NCBI GenBank assembly: GCA_012838235.1
Contig: DUPQ01000032.1
Span: forward strand, 32,190 to 96,189
Reading direction: 5' to 3'
DNA from: Clostridiaceae bacterium
Lineage (GTDB): Bacteria; Bacillota; Clostridia; DUPQ01
DNA length: 64,000 nt
The translations under genes and the position numbers were made by a program. Shown here one piece after another: positions 45,863 through 54,772 of this stretch. The notes under the pieces are model-generated. The model made no database searches. It saw nothing but the letters and a program-made list of their open reading frames with translations, and was not told the origin of the DNA. Every line of letters starts with the position of its first letter. Position 1 is the stretch's first letter.

Positions 45863-46905
45863 TCCAAATCAAGATCCTCATCCGATAAAGCCTGCAATCC
45901 CAGCTTTAAAGCATCTTCATATATCTTTATCTCTTCCGAAGGAATATTTTCCATCTTGCTTGTCATTATATCGGTAAATCTGCCTTTTATTCCCCGTGTA
46001 ATCTCTTGAGCTTTTTTTTCTTTCTTTGCAGTCCTTGCATCTGTCAGTTGTACATAGTCATATCCTTCGGGTATTGCAAGCGGCTTATTGTCGCTCTTTG
46101 TCCCTGTCACCTTTATTCTGTATATGTTCCGTTTGTCGGGATACATGCTTTCAAAGTCTGCAAGTTTTTCATAATCCATCTTTAAATCAATGTATTTTCT
46201 GGATTTACTATTTACAAACTCAACCTCTCCCGTAGACAAATCTCCTTTGAAGTAACCGTGGGCTCCTTCTTCTTTAAAAGACAATGCACAAAGGCTTCCC
46301 GGATTAAATATATTGTCTTTTATATACATTCTGTGATTATGCCCCAATGCCACATAATCAAACCCTATATCTTTCAACATATCCGAACTGACCGCATTGT
46401 ATGTGGAAAGAGACAAATCCACATCGCCATGCAAAAGCAGCACATTTTTATACTTTCTGTCGGTACGAATTGTCTCCAAAATTTTTGCCTGACCGCCTCC
46501 GGTATCATAGCCTATTCCGTAGACACACACTTTCTCTTTTTCAAAAATAACATTCGGCTTGTTTCTTCCGAGCACATGTACATTTTCCGACCACGGGAAG
46601 TGGCTGTAAAAAGAGTTCTTGGATTCGGGGTCATGATTGCCGGATATAAGGAGAATGTTTCCTTTAAGTTTGGAAAAGGCTTCATTAATCTTACTTATTC
46701 TTTTTATATTTGTATATCCGTGTTCATAAAGATCTCCGGCAATAAATAGGAAAGCAGGTTGTTCTTCACGTGCCGTTTCCAGCACTCTCATAAACTCATG
46801 GAAAATTTCTTCTCTTCTTTTTGCAGGGAAGCCTTCAACCAATCCTAAGGATGAAAACGGCTGGTCAAGATGTATGTCAGCCATATGAAAGAATGTGAGA
46901 ACCAT
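45859..46905 (-). CDS. yhaO: YhaO-like DNA repair nuclease (Mre11/SbcD-type metallophosphoesterase)
   Basis: A 348-residue calcineurin-fold phosphoesterase with the metal ligands in order: HMADIHLDQPF (D10, H12), FIAGDLYEHG, LISGNHDPES, LLHGDVDL and VALGHNHRMY. It is the nuclease partner of the YhaN ATPase encoded next. AGAGGAG precedes the ATG. Its start lies inside the end of acpS (29-base overlap), so the operon is tightly coupled. Confidence 0.88.
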   Translation of the reverse strand: MVLTFFHMADIHLDQPFSSLGLVEGFPAKRREEIFHEFMRVLETAREEQPAFLFIAGDLYEHGYTNIKRISKINEAFSKLKGNILLISGNHDPESKNSFYSHFPWSENVHVLGRNKPNVIFEKEKVCVYGIGYDTGGGQAKILETIRTDRKYKNVLLLHGDVDLSLSTYNAVSSDMLKDIGFDYVALGHNHRMYIKDNIFNPGSLCALSFKEEGAHGYFKGDLSTGEVEFVNSKSRKYIDLKMDYEKLADFESMYPDKRNIYRIKVTGTKSDNKPLAIPEGYDYVQLTDARTAKKEKKAQEITRGIKGRFTDIMTSKMENIPSEEIKIYEDALKLGLQALSDEDLDLE

Positions 46906-47287
46906 CTTGCTCCTCTTTGAATGTTATTACCGCATACGCAACCGAATATTCCTTGCAATGTGAGAGACTTACACTTATGTCCATAATATCGGGGAAACGA
47001 GCTTTCAGTTGCTCATTCAACAGGATATGCGGTTTCCCTTTCTCGTCATTTATAACTTCAATATGAATGGGTTGTACCGTAGCACAAAACCCCGTCCCCA
47101 ATGCTTTTGACACCGCTTCCTTTGCGGCAAATCTTGCAGCAAGGCTTTGATTCATCAAAGTTTTTTTGGATCTGCAGTATTTTATCTCTCCCGGTGTAAA
47201 GTTCTTTTCCAAAAACCTGTCTGAACGACTTACGGCATCGGATATTCTTTTATTCTCCACTATATCCGCACCGCATGCAATCCTCAT
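46877..47287 (-). CDS. acpS: Holo-[acyl-carrier-protein] synthase
   Basis: A 136-residue phosphopantetheinyl transferase that activates acyl carrier protein using CoA. Family signatures are CGADIVENKRI (metal-binding Asp8), KNFTPGEIKYC and LAARFAAKEAVSKALGTG (Glu of the W/F-x-x-K-E-A motif), with VSLSHCKEYSVAYAV at the end. It starts by a four-base overlap with ispE. The last ten or so residues extend beyond usual family length and overlap yhaO. Confidence 0.93.
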   Translation of the reverse strand: MRIACGADIVENKRISDAVSRSDRFLEKNFTPGEIKYCRSKKTLMNQSLAARFAAKEAVSKALGTGFCATVQPIHIEVINDEKGKPHILLNEQLKARFPDIMDISVSLSHCKEYSVAYAVITFKEEQDGSHILSYG

Positions 47288-48138
47288 TTAAGACCTCCCG
47301 ATGTCTTGGTTATGAATATGTCATCATGTTTTCTTGACAAAGACGTATATGCCACGCTTGCAAGTCTCATTTCGCTGTACATTGCCGCTACAGCGGAACC
47401 TGAACCGGTCATAAACACCGTAACGGCATCTGTTTCGGAAAGGTCATCCATTACTTTTTGAATGGAAGGCTTATGCGGTATAACAACTTTTTCAAAAATG
47501 TTTACAACATTACCCTTTAGTCCTTCAATATCTCTTTCTTCCAGCAAAGACTCAATCAGGTCCATATCCGGTCTCACGGGATTGCCTGCCTTGTCATATT
47601 CTTTATATGCCCATGCCGTCTCCACGGAATCTTCGGGTTTTATTATCACGAACCATACATCGGAAAAATCTTTCAAAGGTTTTAATACCTCGCCTCTGCC
47701 GGTTGCTCTCTGTGTTCCTCCTCTTATGCAAAAAGGCACATCGGAACCTATCATCGCAGCCATTTTTTCCAAATCCTCATATGGAAGATTTGTATTGAAA
47801 AGGAAGTTCAGTCCTCTTAATACCGCAGCGGCATCGGCACTTCCTCCGCCCAGACCGGAAAACAGAGGTATGGACTTATACAGATCAATTTTTATGCCGC
47901 GCTTTATACCCATCTCTTTCATGAAAAGTTTTGCGGCAATGAAGGCGGTGTTTTCATTGTTCTTAATCGAACTGTCATCACACCAGAATTGTATCCCTTT
48001 CTCTCTTTCGGCAAAAGTTATCCGGTCTCCCAATTCCACCGTCTGCATGACGGTATCAATTTCATGGTATCTGTCCTGTCTCAACCCTTTAATATCCATG
48101 CCTATATTAATTTTTGCATGTGCCTTCTGTACAATCAT
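47284..48138 (-). CDS. ispE: 4-diphosphocytidyl-2-C-methyl-D-erythritol kinase
   Basis: A 284-residue GHMP kinase that phosphorylates CDP-ME in the MEP isoprenoid pathway. Features: AKINIGMDIKGLRQDRYHEIDT at the N-terminus with the catalytic Lys/Asp pattern, the ATP loop PLFSGLGGGSADAAAVLRGL at about residues 86-105, VPFCIRGGTQRATGRGE, and the C-terminal FMTGSGSAVAAMY. It starts two bases after tdh with no clear ribosome site of its own, so it probably depends on coupling. Confidence 0.95.
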   Translation of the reverse strand: MIVQKAHAKINIGMDIKGLRQDRYHEIDTVMQTVELGDRITFAEREKGIQFWCDDSSIKNNENTAFIAAKLFMKEMGIKRGIKIDLYKSIPLFSGLGGGSADAAAVLRGLNFLFNTNLPYEDLEKMAAMIGSDVPFCIRGGTQRATGRGEVLKPLKDFSDVWFVIIKPEDSVETAWAYKEYDKAGNPVRPDMDLIESLLEERDIEGLKGNVVNIFEKVVIPHKPSIQKVMDDLSETDAVTVFMTGSGSAVAAMYSEMRLASVAYTSLSRKHDDIFITKTSGGLK

Positions 48139-48140
48139 CG

Positions 48141-49172
48141 CTAAAAATCCAGTACTACTTTTACCGCCTTGCTCTCAGACATCAGTCTGAATCCTTCATT
48201 AATGTCTTCCATAGGAAGCTCATGGGTTATAACATGATCAATGAACGAGGAGTTTCCTTTAAGAAAATTCTGGCATTGGTACCAGGTATCAAACATTCTC
48301 CTTCCGTTAATTCCTCTCAATGTTATACCCTTGAAAATAACATACTTGCCCATATTGATATTCAGTTCTTCCGACGGAATTCCCAATATGGCCATATCTC
48401 CGCCGTTTTCTATTACCTCCAGTCCCAACTGGAATGCCGACGGAAAACCGCTCATTTCCAGAACAACTTCCGGTCGGTTACCGCGGAAAGCTTCTATTAC
48501 CTGTTGCTCGGGATTATCGGATAAAGGATTAATAACCACATCGGCTCCCGCCTTTTTTGCAAGTGCGGCTTTATACGGTTGAGGTTCGCTGACAACCAGT
48601 CTTGCCGCTCCGCATTTTCTTGCTATGGCCGTTGCAAACAACCCTATGGAACCGCCACCGGTTATTAAGACATCCCTTGACGATATGGGTTGTGCCATTA
48701 CCGTATGCATGGCATTACCCAGAGGATCCATTATAGCTCCGTATTTGTCGGCAACCTCGTCGTCCAAGGGCCATACATTTATTGCAGGCATTTTTACATA
48801 TTCCGCAAAACAACCGTCTATATCCACTCCGATTATATCTACATCTTCGCATATATGGCCTCTTCCGGTTCTGCAGAGTTTGCATCTCTGACAGGTAATA
48901 TGTCCTTCAGCAGACACTCTTTGTCCTATATATAAACCTTTTACCGATTTACCTGTCTCCACTATCTCTCCGGCAAACTCATGGCCGATTATAAGCGGAG
49001 GCTTAATCCTGTTTTGAGACCACTTGTCCCATTTATATATGTGAAAATCCGTCCCGCAGATTCCCGCTTTTTTAATTTTTATAAGCACTTCGTTTTCATT
49101 GATTTCGGGAACCGGCCTCTTCGCAAGTTCCACATTTCCCATTCCTGCCGCTGCCTTGATAATCGCTTTCAT
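48141..49172 (-). CDS. tdh: Zinc-dependent alcohol dehydrogenase, L-threonine 3-dehydrogenase-like
   Basis: A 343-residue medium-chain dehydrogenase. The catalytic zinc ligands are ICGTDFHIYKWDKW (Cys39) and IIGHEFAGEIVETG (His64-Glu65). The structural zinc cysteines are in CQRCKLCRTGRGHIC. The Rossmann loop is LITGGGSIGLFATAIA. The H-I-Y-x-W-D sequence after the catalytic Cys is typical of threonine dehydrogenase, which oxidises threonine to 2-amino-3-ketobutyrate. No kbl partner is seen, so a related polyol substrate is possible. It heads the operon tdh-ispE-acpS-yhaO-yhaN. Confidence 0.82.
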   Translation of the reverse strand: MKAIIKAAAGMGNVELAKRPVPEINENEVLIKIKKAGICGTDFHIYKWDKWSQNRIKPPLIIGHEFAGEIVETGKSVKGLYIGQRVSAEGHITCQRCKLCRTGRGHICEDVDIIGVDIDGCFAEYVKMPAINVWPLDDEVADKYGAIMDPLGNAMHTVMAQPISSRDVLITGGGSIGLFATAIARKCGAARLVVSEPQPYKAALAKKAGADVVINPLSDNPEQQVIEAFRGNRPEVVLEMSGFPSAFQLGLEVIENGGDMAILGIPSEELNINMGKYVIFKGITLRGINGRRMFDTWYQCQNFLKGNSSFIDHVITHELPMEDINEGFRLMSESKAVKVVLDF

Positions 49173-49310
49173 ATTTACTCCTTAATAACATTTTAATTTT
49201 ATCATATCCTAACCCGTTTGTTAACGGATTTAACATATATCCGCATTTATACGGTTTCGGTTTTGTTGGCATAGCTCCGCATTTTACTGAATAATCCGTG
49301 TTTTTTATAG

Positions 49311-49316
49311 TATAAT
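49311..49316 (+). promoter_or_regulatory. -10 element placed for a leaderless gtrA transcript
   Basis: TATAAT lies six bases before the gtrA ATG, so transcription would begin at or within a base of the start codon. No Shine-Dalgarno sequence and no convincing -35 are seen. Confidence 0.45.
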
Positions 49317-49322
49317 GACCGT

Positions 49323-49763
49323 ATGAAAAACTTATTCGACAAACTGATGCAAAACAGACTTTTCAGAGAATTATTCCTTTTATTCAAATACGGTATTGTG
49401 GGTATTGTAAATACAGGTTTAACAACGGGAATATTCTTTTTGCTCAGTCATCTGGGGCTTAAATATTATGTTTACACCGTTATAGGATATATAGTAGGCA
49501 TACTTACAAGTTTCTTTTTAAACAGAAAATATACTTTTAAAAAAGATAATGAAAATATCACCCGACAAATTATTCTCTTCTTTGTAATAAGTGCCTGCCT
49601 GTTAGGTCTTGTTCAACTTATACAGTACCTTCTTATTGATGTATTGTCGCTTAAGGAATGGCTGGGTGTGGGTATCGGGATGGTTTTCTATACCGTTACC
49701 GGTTTTCTACTCAACCGGAATGTTGTTTTTAAGTATAAAGATAAAGAGAACCCCGAACAATAA
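49323..49763 (+). CDS. GtrA-family membrane protein
   Basis: A 146-residue protein with four transmembrane helices (FKYGIVGIVNTGLTTGIFFLL, YYVYTVIGYIVGILTSFFL, QIILFFVISACLLGLVQLI, GVGIGMVFYTVTGFLLNR) and the family motif SFFLNRKYTF. GtrA proteins are thought to move lipid-linked sugars across the membrane for cell-surface glycosylation. No glycosyltransferase neighbour is present. It converges on the histidine kinase. AGAACC/GGTTCT near its stop (49746-49778) may form a weak terminator. Confidence 0.85.
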   Translation: MKNLFDKLMQNRLFRELFLLFKYGIVGIVNTGLTTGIFFLLSHLGLKYYVYTVIGYIVGILTSFFLNRKYTFKKDNENITRQIILFFVISACLLGLVQLIQYLLIDVLSLKEWLGVGIGMVFYTVTGFLLNRNVVFKYKDKENPEQ

Positions 49764-49804
49764 AACTTCTCAGGTTCTTTTGTATTATCTTTTAACAGCT
49801 TTCC

Positions 49805-51118
49805 TTATATAACTTCCCAACCTCTGAATTCGTTTGGGAATATTAGTTTTATAGTTGTTCCCTCTCCCGGTTTGCTTTCCACTTCAATGGCTCCGTTATG
49901 AAGGTCAATTATTCTTTTGACAAGAGCTAAACCCAATCCCGTTCCTTCTTTTGAATGTACGGTGTCTCCTTTGAAGAATTTTTCAAACATTCTGTTTTTG
50001 GTATATTCGTCCATTCCTATACCTTCATCCTGTATTACTATTACGGCTTTTTCTTCTTCATTGTACATCTTTATATGAACAACTCCTTTGGGATGGGAGT
50101 AAGTAATGGCATTGTTAAAAAGATTTATCCATACCTGTTGCATCAGATCTTCATTGGCATAAAAGGATATATGTTCCATCTCAATGTCAAAACTGATACT
50201 TTTTTCATACCATTTAGGTTCTAAGAGTAATATAACATTTCGAATCTGCTCATCAAGGCTGTATTCGGACTTGTTGAATACTATCTCCTGACTCTCCAGT
50301 TTGGACAGATTCAATATATTGGTGGAGAGATTGGAAAGCCTTTTGGATTCCTCGACTATTATATCCAGATATTCCTTTTTTTCTTCATCTGTGAGATTAG
50401 GGCTTTCCAGAAGTTTTGCAAATCCCAGTATTGATGATATGGGAGTTTTGAACTCATGTGATACGTTGCTTACAAAATCCTTTCTCAGATACTCTATGCT
50501 TTTAAGCTCCTTTGCCATCTTGTTGAAACTTTCTGTCAGCTGTCCTATCTCGTCCTGAGAATCATTTACTACAACTACATCAAAATTACCCTTGGCCACT
50601 TCCTGCGTAGCATTATTAAGTTGCACTATAGGTTTCATTGCTTTGTTGCTTAATCCCATGATTATCAGCATGAACACAACAATGGAAAACAGAAACGCAT
50701 AAGCAAGCAACATGGCATAGTTTCTGAACAGGTTGTTCTCCGGCTGATATCCCACTCTTAAGTAATATTCATCGGTTTTCACGACGGATATTCCTACCGG
50801 TATTACTCTTTGTTTTATGAAGACAATAATTCCGTTTTCCAGTAACGCTTTTTCCGTGTCACTTAAGCGAAGATCATCTATGCCTTTGGTGAGTTTAACA
50901 GGATAAAGGGCATTATGAGTTATGGCTATAATCCTTTCCAAAGGAAGGTCGGTCTCCTTATTTGCCGACAGGATGGTTTCAGCTACATATCTTTGGTTTT
51001 CCTTTATGGTTTCTATAAAGTTTTTGTTGGACACCAGAATTGCTCCCATATATGCAAACACGGAAGCTACTACAATGATAACGAGCAGGAATATGGATAA
51101 TTTAGATTTCAGTTGCAT
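49805..51118 (-). CDS. Two-component sensor histidine kinase
   Basis: A 437-residue membrane kinase. Transmembrane helix 1 is at about residues 7-30, an outside sensor region of about 110 residues follows, then helix 2 (LAYAFLFSIVVFMLIIMGL). Next come HAMP (PIVQLNNATQEVAKGNF), HisKA with FVSNVSHEFKTPISSI (phosphorylated His near 222), and HATPase_c with N (VWINLFNNAITYS), G1 (VIQDEGIGMDEY) and G2 (EGTGLGLALVKRI) boxes. It starts inside the end of its response regulator gene (17-base overlap). The signal is unknown. Confidence 0.93.
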   Translation of the reverse strand: MQLKSKLSIFLLVIIVVASVFAYMGAILVSNKNFIETIKENQRYVAETILSANKETDLPLERIIAITHNALYPVKLTKGIDDLRLSDTEKALLENGIIVFIKQRVIPVGISVVKTDEYYLRVGYQPENNLFRNYAMLLAYAFLFSIVVFMLIIMGLSNKAMKPIVQLNNATQEVAKGNFDVVVVNDSQDEIGQLTESFNKMAKELKSIEYLRKDFVSNVSHEFKTPISSILGFAKLLESPNLTDEEKKEYLDIIVEESKRLSNLSTNILNLSKLESQEIVFNKSEYSLDEQIRNVILLLEPKWYEKSISFDIEMEHISFYANEDLMQQVWINLFNNAITYSHPKGVVHIKMYNEEEKAVIVIQDEGIGMDEYTKNRMFEKFFKGDTVHSKEGTGLGLALVKRIIDLHNGAIEVESKPGEGTTIKLIFPNEFRGWEVI

Positions 51119-51788
51119 TTTTCTTTTCCGCTTTGTAACCCAGCCCCCTTACGGTGACTATTTCAAATTCATCTATATTCACAAGTTTTTCTCTCAGTCT
51201 TTTTATATGGACATCTACTGTTCTTTCGTCCGTTTCACTGTCCAATCCCCATATATCATCCATCAATTGCTGACGCGTGAATATCTTTTTAGGGTAACTC
51301 ATCAATTTAAAAAGCAGTAGAAACTCTTTTTTGGGAAGAACTATCCTTTCGGTATCTTTCTGTACGCTTAACGTGTCATAATCAATGATCACATCTCCAA
51401 CCTCTATTCTGTGTTCGGTAGCTATTTTAGACCTTCTTAAAAGAGCGTTAACCCTCAGCAGCATTTCATCGGTGTTAATGGGTTTTACCATATAGTCGTC
51501 CGCACCGGACAGAAACCCTTTCCTCTTGTCCTCCAGTGTTTCTTTGGCGGTTATCATGAGAATGGGCATATTGTAATTGGACCACCTTAAACTTTCCGTC
51601 AGCTCATATCCGTCCATATTGGGCATCATTATGTCACATATGATAAGATCGGCTTTTGTGCTGTCAAGAACCTCCAAAGCCTGTTCTCCGTCATTGGCGC
51701 AGAGTACATTAAAACCGTTCTGTTTAAGAACCGTCCCTATAAGTTTTCTTAAGTTTTTATCGTCTTCGACTATTAATATATTAAACAT
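51102..51788 (-). CDS. OmpR-family response regulator
   Basis: A 228-residue regulator. The receiver domain has acidic pair VEDD (D9, D10), phospho-acceptor D52 in IICDIMMPNMDGYEL, and Lys in LMITAKETLED. The C-terminal winged helix is of OmpR/PhoB type (LPKKEFLLLFKLMSYPKKIFT, ERTVDVHIKRLREKL, VRGLGYKAE). It is transcribed first, followed by the overlapping kinase. Likely targets are not identifiable here. Confidence 0.94.
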   Translation of the reverse strand: MFNILIVEDDKNLRKLIGTVLKQNGFNVLCANDGEQALEVLDSTKADLIICDIMMPNMDGYELTESLRWSNYNMPILMITAKETLEDKRKGFLSGADDYMVKPINTDEMLLRVNALLRRSKIATEHRIEVGDVIIDYDTLSVQKDTERIVLPKKEFLLLFKLMSYPKKIFTRQQLMDDIWGLDSETDERTVDVHIKRLREKLVNIDEFEIVTVRGLGYKAEKKNATEI

Positions 51789-51886
51789 AAATAATCTCTC
51801 TCCGATACATATTATATATCAACACCGCCGTGATATAAATTGTATACACACCGGAAAAAGAAATAATTTATAAAAATATCTGTTGT

Positions 51887-52567
51887 TCAGTCGGTCATTA
51901 AGCTGCGTAATCCCGCTATTCTGTCTACGGGAACGGAAAATACCGCTGCATTGGCATCGGTGCCTATTCCTGCTTTTGTCATGATGGCGCTCATGATTTC
52001 ATCTTTTTCCTGCTTCTTTGCAAGGATATATATCATTTCCTTTTCTTCCGCTATGGAAACACCGAAAAATCTTTCATTTGCATTCACTTCCGTCTCTTTT
52101 GCCGATACTACGGTACCGCCTTTTGCATTTGCACTACGCGCAGCTTCCATTACCGTTTCCGATGCTCCTTTGTCTGCTATTACAATTATTAATGAGTATT
52201 TTAAGTTTTCCATCTTCTCTCCCTTTTTTTTGCCTATTTCCTGTCCTTCAGTCAGATACTTTAAACAAGATTCTCCTCCGATACTTTCCAAAGGTATTGT
52301 AAGTGCTATACCGTTACCGGCGACTTCAATTTCCATCTGGTTTACAAGATTTTTTAATATTATTTCTCTACGATCATTATCTACGAAGATATGAAACATT
52401 ATTTTCTCTGTTTTTTCTATTCCGAGATAATCCAGCATTTTCTTTTGTGCGGTTCCTCTGCATAAATCGGACAATACCATGTGTACATCGTTTTCCCTGA
52501 AGAAATTAAGGTATGCCTCTTCAAACTCTCTTTTCGTAATTATTATCATATAGAATATGTTGCTCAT
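51887..52567 (-). CDS. Tandem PII-like signalling protein
   Basis: A 226-residue protein with two PII/GlnB-like ferredoxin folds in a row (about residues 1-107 and 118-222). The second is closer to the family (KYSLIIVIADKGASETVMEAARSANAKGG near its start, and EKEMIYILAKKQEKDEIMSAI). Neither half has the canonical T-loop uridylylation Tyr or the usual signature, so it is not ordinary GlnB. It begins 13 bases after the DUF1538 membrane protein, and the pair is conserved in many Firmicutes. It probably senses a nucleotide or metabolite and controls that transporter. Confidence 0.78.
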   Translation of the reverse strand: MSNIFYMIIITKREFEEAYLNFFRENDVHMVLSDLCRGTAQKKMLDYLGIEKTEKIMFHIFVDNDRREIILKNLVNQMEIEVAGNGIALTIPLESIGGESCLKYLTEGQEIGKKKGEKMENLKYSLIIVIADKGASETVMEAARSANAKGGTVVSAKETEVNANERFFGVSIAEEKEMIYILAKKQEKDEIMSAIMTKAGIGTDANAAVFSVPVDRIAGLRSLMTD

Positions 52568-52580
52568 TTCACACCTGCCA

Positions 52581-54143
52581 TCAAAAATTGATGATGCTTT
52601 CCTTTTTCTTTATTTTCTGTTGCTGCTCCTGTTCTCTTTCCGCAGCCTTTAACTTGAACCGGTAGAACAGTCCGAGAACCTGTATCGTTATAAACGGCGT
52701 CATTGTAACCAATGCTATTATTCCGAAAGCATCCACTATTACATTACCGCCTACACTGAGACATACACCTATTGCAAAAGGTACCAGAAAAGTTGAGGCC
52801 ATAGGCCCGGATGAGACAGCGCCCGAGTCAATAGCTATTGAAGTAAAGACGGGCGGTACGAAAAATGTCAATATCAACCCAATAACATATCCGGGTATAA
52901 CAAAGTATAAAATTGACGCACTTGTTAAAATCTTAATCATGCAAAGACCTATCGATGTGGCTACCCCGACTGAAAGACTGGTGGCAATTGCTTTCTTGGG
53001 TATTGCTCCCGATGACAACTCCACAACCTGTTTGCTTAACACATGAACCGCCGGTTCGGAAATAACCAGGAAGTATCCTATTACCATGCCGATGGGAATG
53101 ACAATCCAATTGTACGGCAGACTCCCCAGCGCTTTTCCTAAAAAACTTCCCATCTGTAGAAAGCCTACATTGGCTCCGGTAAGAAACAAAACCAGCCCAA
53201 CATATGCGTATATAAGACCTACTACAATTCTGATAACCTGTCCTTTTTTGAGCTTTAAAACCGCCAGTTGGAAAATGAGAAAACATACTACAATAGGCAA
53301 TATTGCCAATGCTACTTCACCCAATTTTCCCGGTATCTCCGTTATGAACAAGCGGGTTATCTGTGTTGTTTTGCCGGGATTAACCGGAGCGGTTGCTTCA
53401 TATGTCGTGTTGCCGGGTTTATATAAAATACCTAACAACAATACGGCTAATATAGGTCCGGCCGCACTTAATCCTACAAATCCGAAACTGTCGCTATGTG
53501 CATCTTTATCGCTTCTTACCGCAGCTGCTCCCGCACCGAAAGCCAAAAGAAACGGAACGGTCATGGCTCCGGTGGAAGCTCCTCCCGAATCAAAAGCAAG
53601 CGACAGGAATTCTTTAGGAGCAAAAAACGATAATGTAAATATTACCGCATACACTCCCATCAGAACATATGCCAATTTAATTCTGAATATAACTCTTAAC
53701 ATGGAGAAGGTTAAAAACAATCCCACTCCGAGCGATACCGTCAATATCAAAACCATATCCGGTATTCCGGGTACCTGCTGTGCCAATACGGTAAGACTGG
53801 GTTCCGATACGGTTACCGCAGTTCCGATAATAAGGCTTGCAATAATAATCAACCATAGTTTTCGTGACTTTGTTATTGATGAACCGACACTTTCTCCGAT
53901 AGGCATCATGGCGATATCGGCACCTAACGTAAACAGCCCCATTCCGAGAATAAGCATTACGGCACCGAGAATAAAAGTCAGCATTATTCCGCTATCGGCC
54001 GGGAAAAAGATAAAGCAAAGTATAAACACAACTATGGTTACCGGTAAAACCGAAGAAAGTGATTCCTTCAATTTTTCAAGCAGTATAGTTCTGTTGTGTT
54101 TTATAAATTCCCTGTTTTCTCTGCTCATTACATGCCTTTCCAA
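52581..54143 (-). CDS. DUF1538 membrane protein, probable transporter
   Basis: A 520-residue integral membrane protein with about 12-14 helices arranged as two similar halves. Each half has an S-E-P motif (TAVTVSEPSLTVLAQQVPG; YFLVISEPAVHVLSKQVVEL) and a later G-[AG]-x-[ST]-[ST]-G-[AP]-M motif (FDSGGASTGAMTVPFLLAFG; IDSGAVSSGPMASTFLVPFA). The inverted-repeat layout and paired conserved motifs point to a transporter, but the substrate is unknown. The next gene encodes a tandem PII-like protein, which suggests allosteric control as in AmtB-GlnK. Confidence 0.8.
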   Translation of the reverse strand: MERHVMSRENREFIKHNRTILLEKLKESLSSVLPVTIVVFILCFIFFPADSGIMLTFILGAVMLILGMGLFTLGADIAMMPIGESVGSSITKSRKLWLIIIASLIIGTAVTVSEPSLTVLAQQVPGIPDMVLILTVSLGVGLFLTFSMLRVIFRIKLAYVLMGVYAVIFTLSFFAPKEFLSLAFDSGGASTGAMTVPFLLAFGAGAAAVRSDKDAHSDSFGFVGLSAAGPILAVLLLGILYKPGNTTYEATAPVNPGKTTQITRLFITEIPGKLGEVALAILPIVVCFLIFQLAVLKLKKGQVIRIVVGLIYAYVGLVLFLTGANVGFLQMGSFLGKALGSLPYNWIVIPIGMVIGYFLVISEPAVHVLSKQVVELSSGAIPKKAIATSLSVGVATSIGLCMIKILTSASILYFVIPGYVIGLILTFFVPPVFTSIAIDSGAVSSGPMASTFLVPFAIGVCLSVGGNVIVDAFGIIALVTMTPFITIQVLGLFYRFKLKAAEREQEQQQKIKKKESIINF

Positions 54144-54227
54144 TCAATGGATAATAATATACCATAATATATGGGAATTTGTAAATTAATTATGGAAAAT
54201 AAAACATGTTATACAAGACTAACTAAA

Positions 54228-54560
54228 TTAAACAGGCTTAGAAGATAACTCGATTATTTTGTCCATGTTGTCGTCTTTTGCAACAATATTCTTCTTAACA
54301 GCTCCGCATCTTTGACACTTGAATACTATTTTATAACTATCCCTGTACTTCTCCAAGCCTATAGGTTCCATTAAGCCATGACAATCACACATGCGATCTC
54401 CGGGATTGTTGTCCACATGTTTGGAATACAGACAACGGGGACAATGATTTCTTGCAGTAACTCCGAGAGCATGTACTTTTACTCCGCATGCTTCACAAAC
54501 AAATGACTCATCTTTCATTGTAAATTTACGAGAATCCATATTTTCTCCCATATTCACCAT
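54228..54560 (-). CDS. RNHCP-domain zinc protein
   Basis: A 110-residue protein with the motif ARNHCPRCLYSKHVD that names the RNHCP family. Further cysteine pairs (CEAC, CDCHG, CQRCG) are expected to bind two zincs. It starts at the ATG with AGAGG seven bases upstream; two in-frame ATGs follow. The family function is unknown, and a nucleic-acid role is often suggested. It is downstream of tRNA-Ser on the same strand. Confidence 0.85.
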   Translation of the reverse strand: MVNMGENMDSRKFTMKDESFVCEACGVKVHALGVTARNHCPRCLYSKHVDNNPGDRMCDCHGLMEPIGLEKYRDSYKIVFKCQRCGAVKKNIVAKDDNMDKIIELSSKPV

Positions 54561-54618
54561 CGCCTTTCCTCTCTGTCTTTCTAAGCGAAAGAAAGGAAAA
54601 ACCGAAGCGATATATCAA

Positions 54619-54652
54619 AAAGACACCTTTCAGTCGTGAAACGATGTCCTTT
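54619..54652 (-). terminator. Likely terminator of tRNA-Ser
   Basis: On the minus strand AAAGGACA pairs with TGTCTTT, with one bulged G, around an inner TCG/CGA hairpin. TTTTTG follows. It starts right after the CCA end. Confidence 0.5.
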
Positions 54653-54653
54653 A

Positions 54654-54744
54654 TGGCGGAGAGACAGGGATTCGAACCCTGGTTACTATTCCTAGTAAAC
54701 ACGATTTCCAGTCGTGCGCCTTCGACCAGCTCAGCCATCTCTCC
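54654..54744 (-). tRNA. tRNA-Ser (anticodon GGA)
   Basis: A 91-base class II tRNA with encoded CCA. The acceptor stem is GGAGAGA / TCTCTCC. The anticodon stem CACGA / TCGTG encloses loop CTGGAAA with anticodon GGA. A long variable arm (TTTACTAGGAATAGTAA) and T arm CAGGGTTCGAATCCCTG are present. It begins 28 bases after the G1P dehydrogenase stop on the same strand. Confidence 0.97.
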
Positions 54745-54772
54745 AAACGCAAGTCATATTTTATACATCGTC

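Noticed and set aside
53086..54189. A 367-codon plus-strand open frame
   Set aside because: It is antisense to the DUF1538 gene, has no ribosome site and the composition of a shadow frame. The minus-strand protein has clear repeated motifs.
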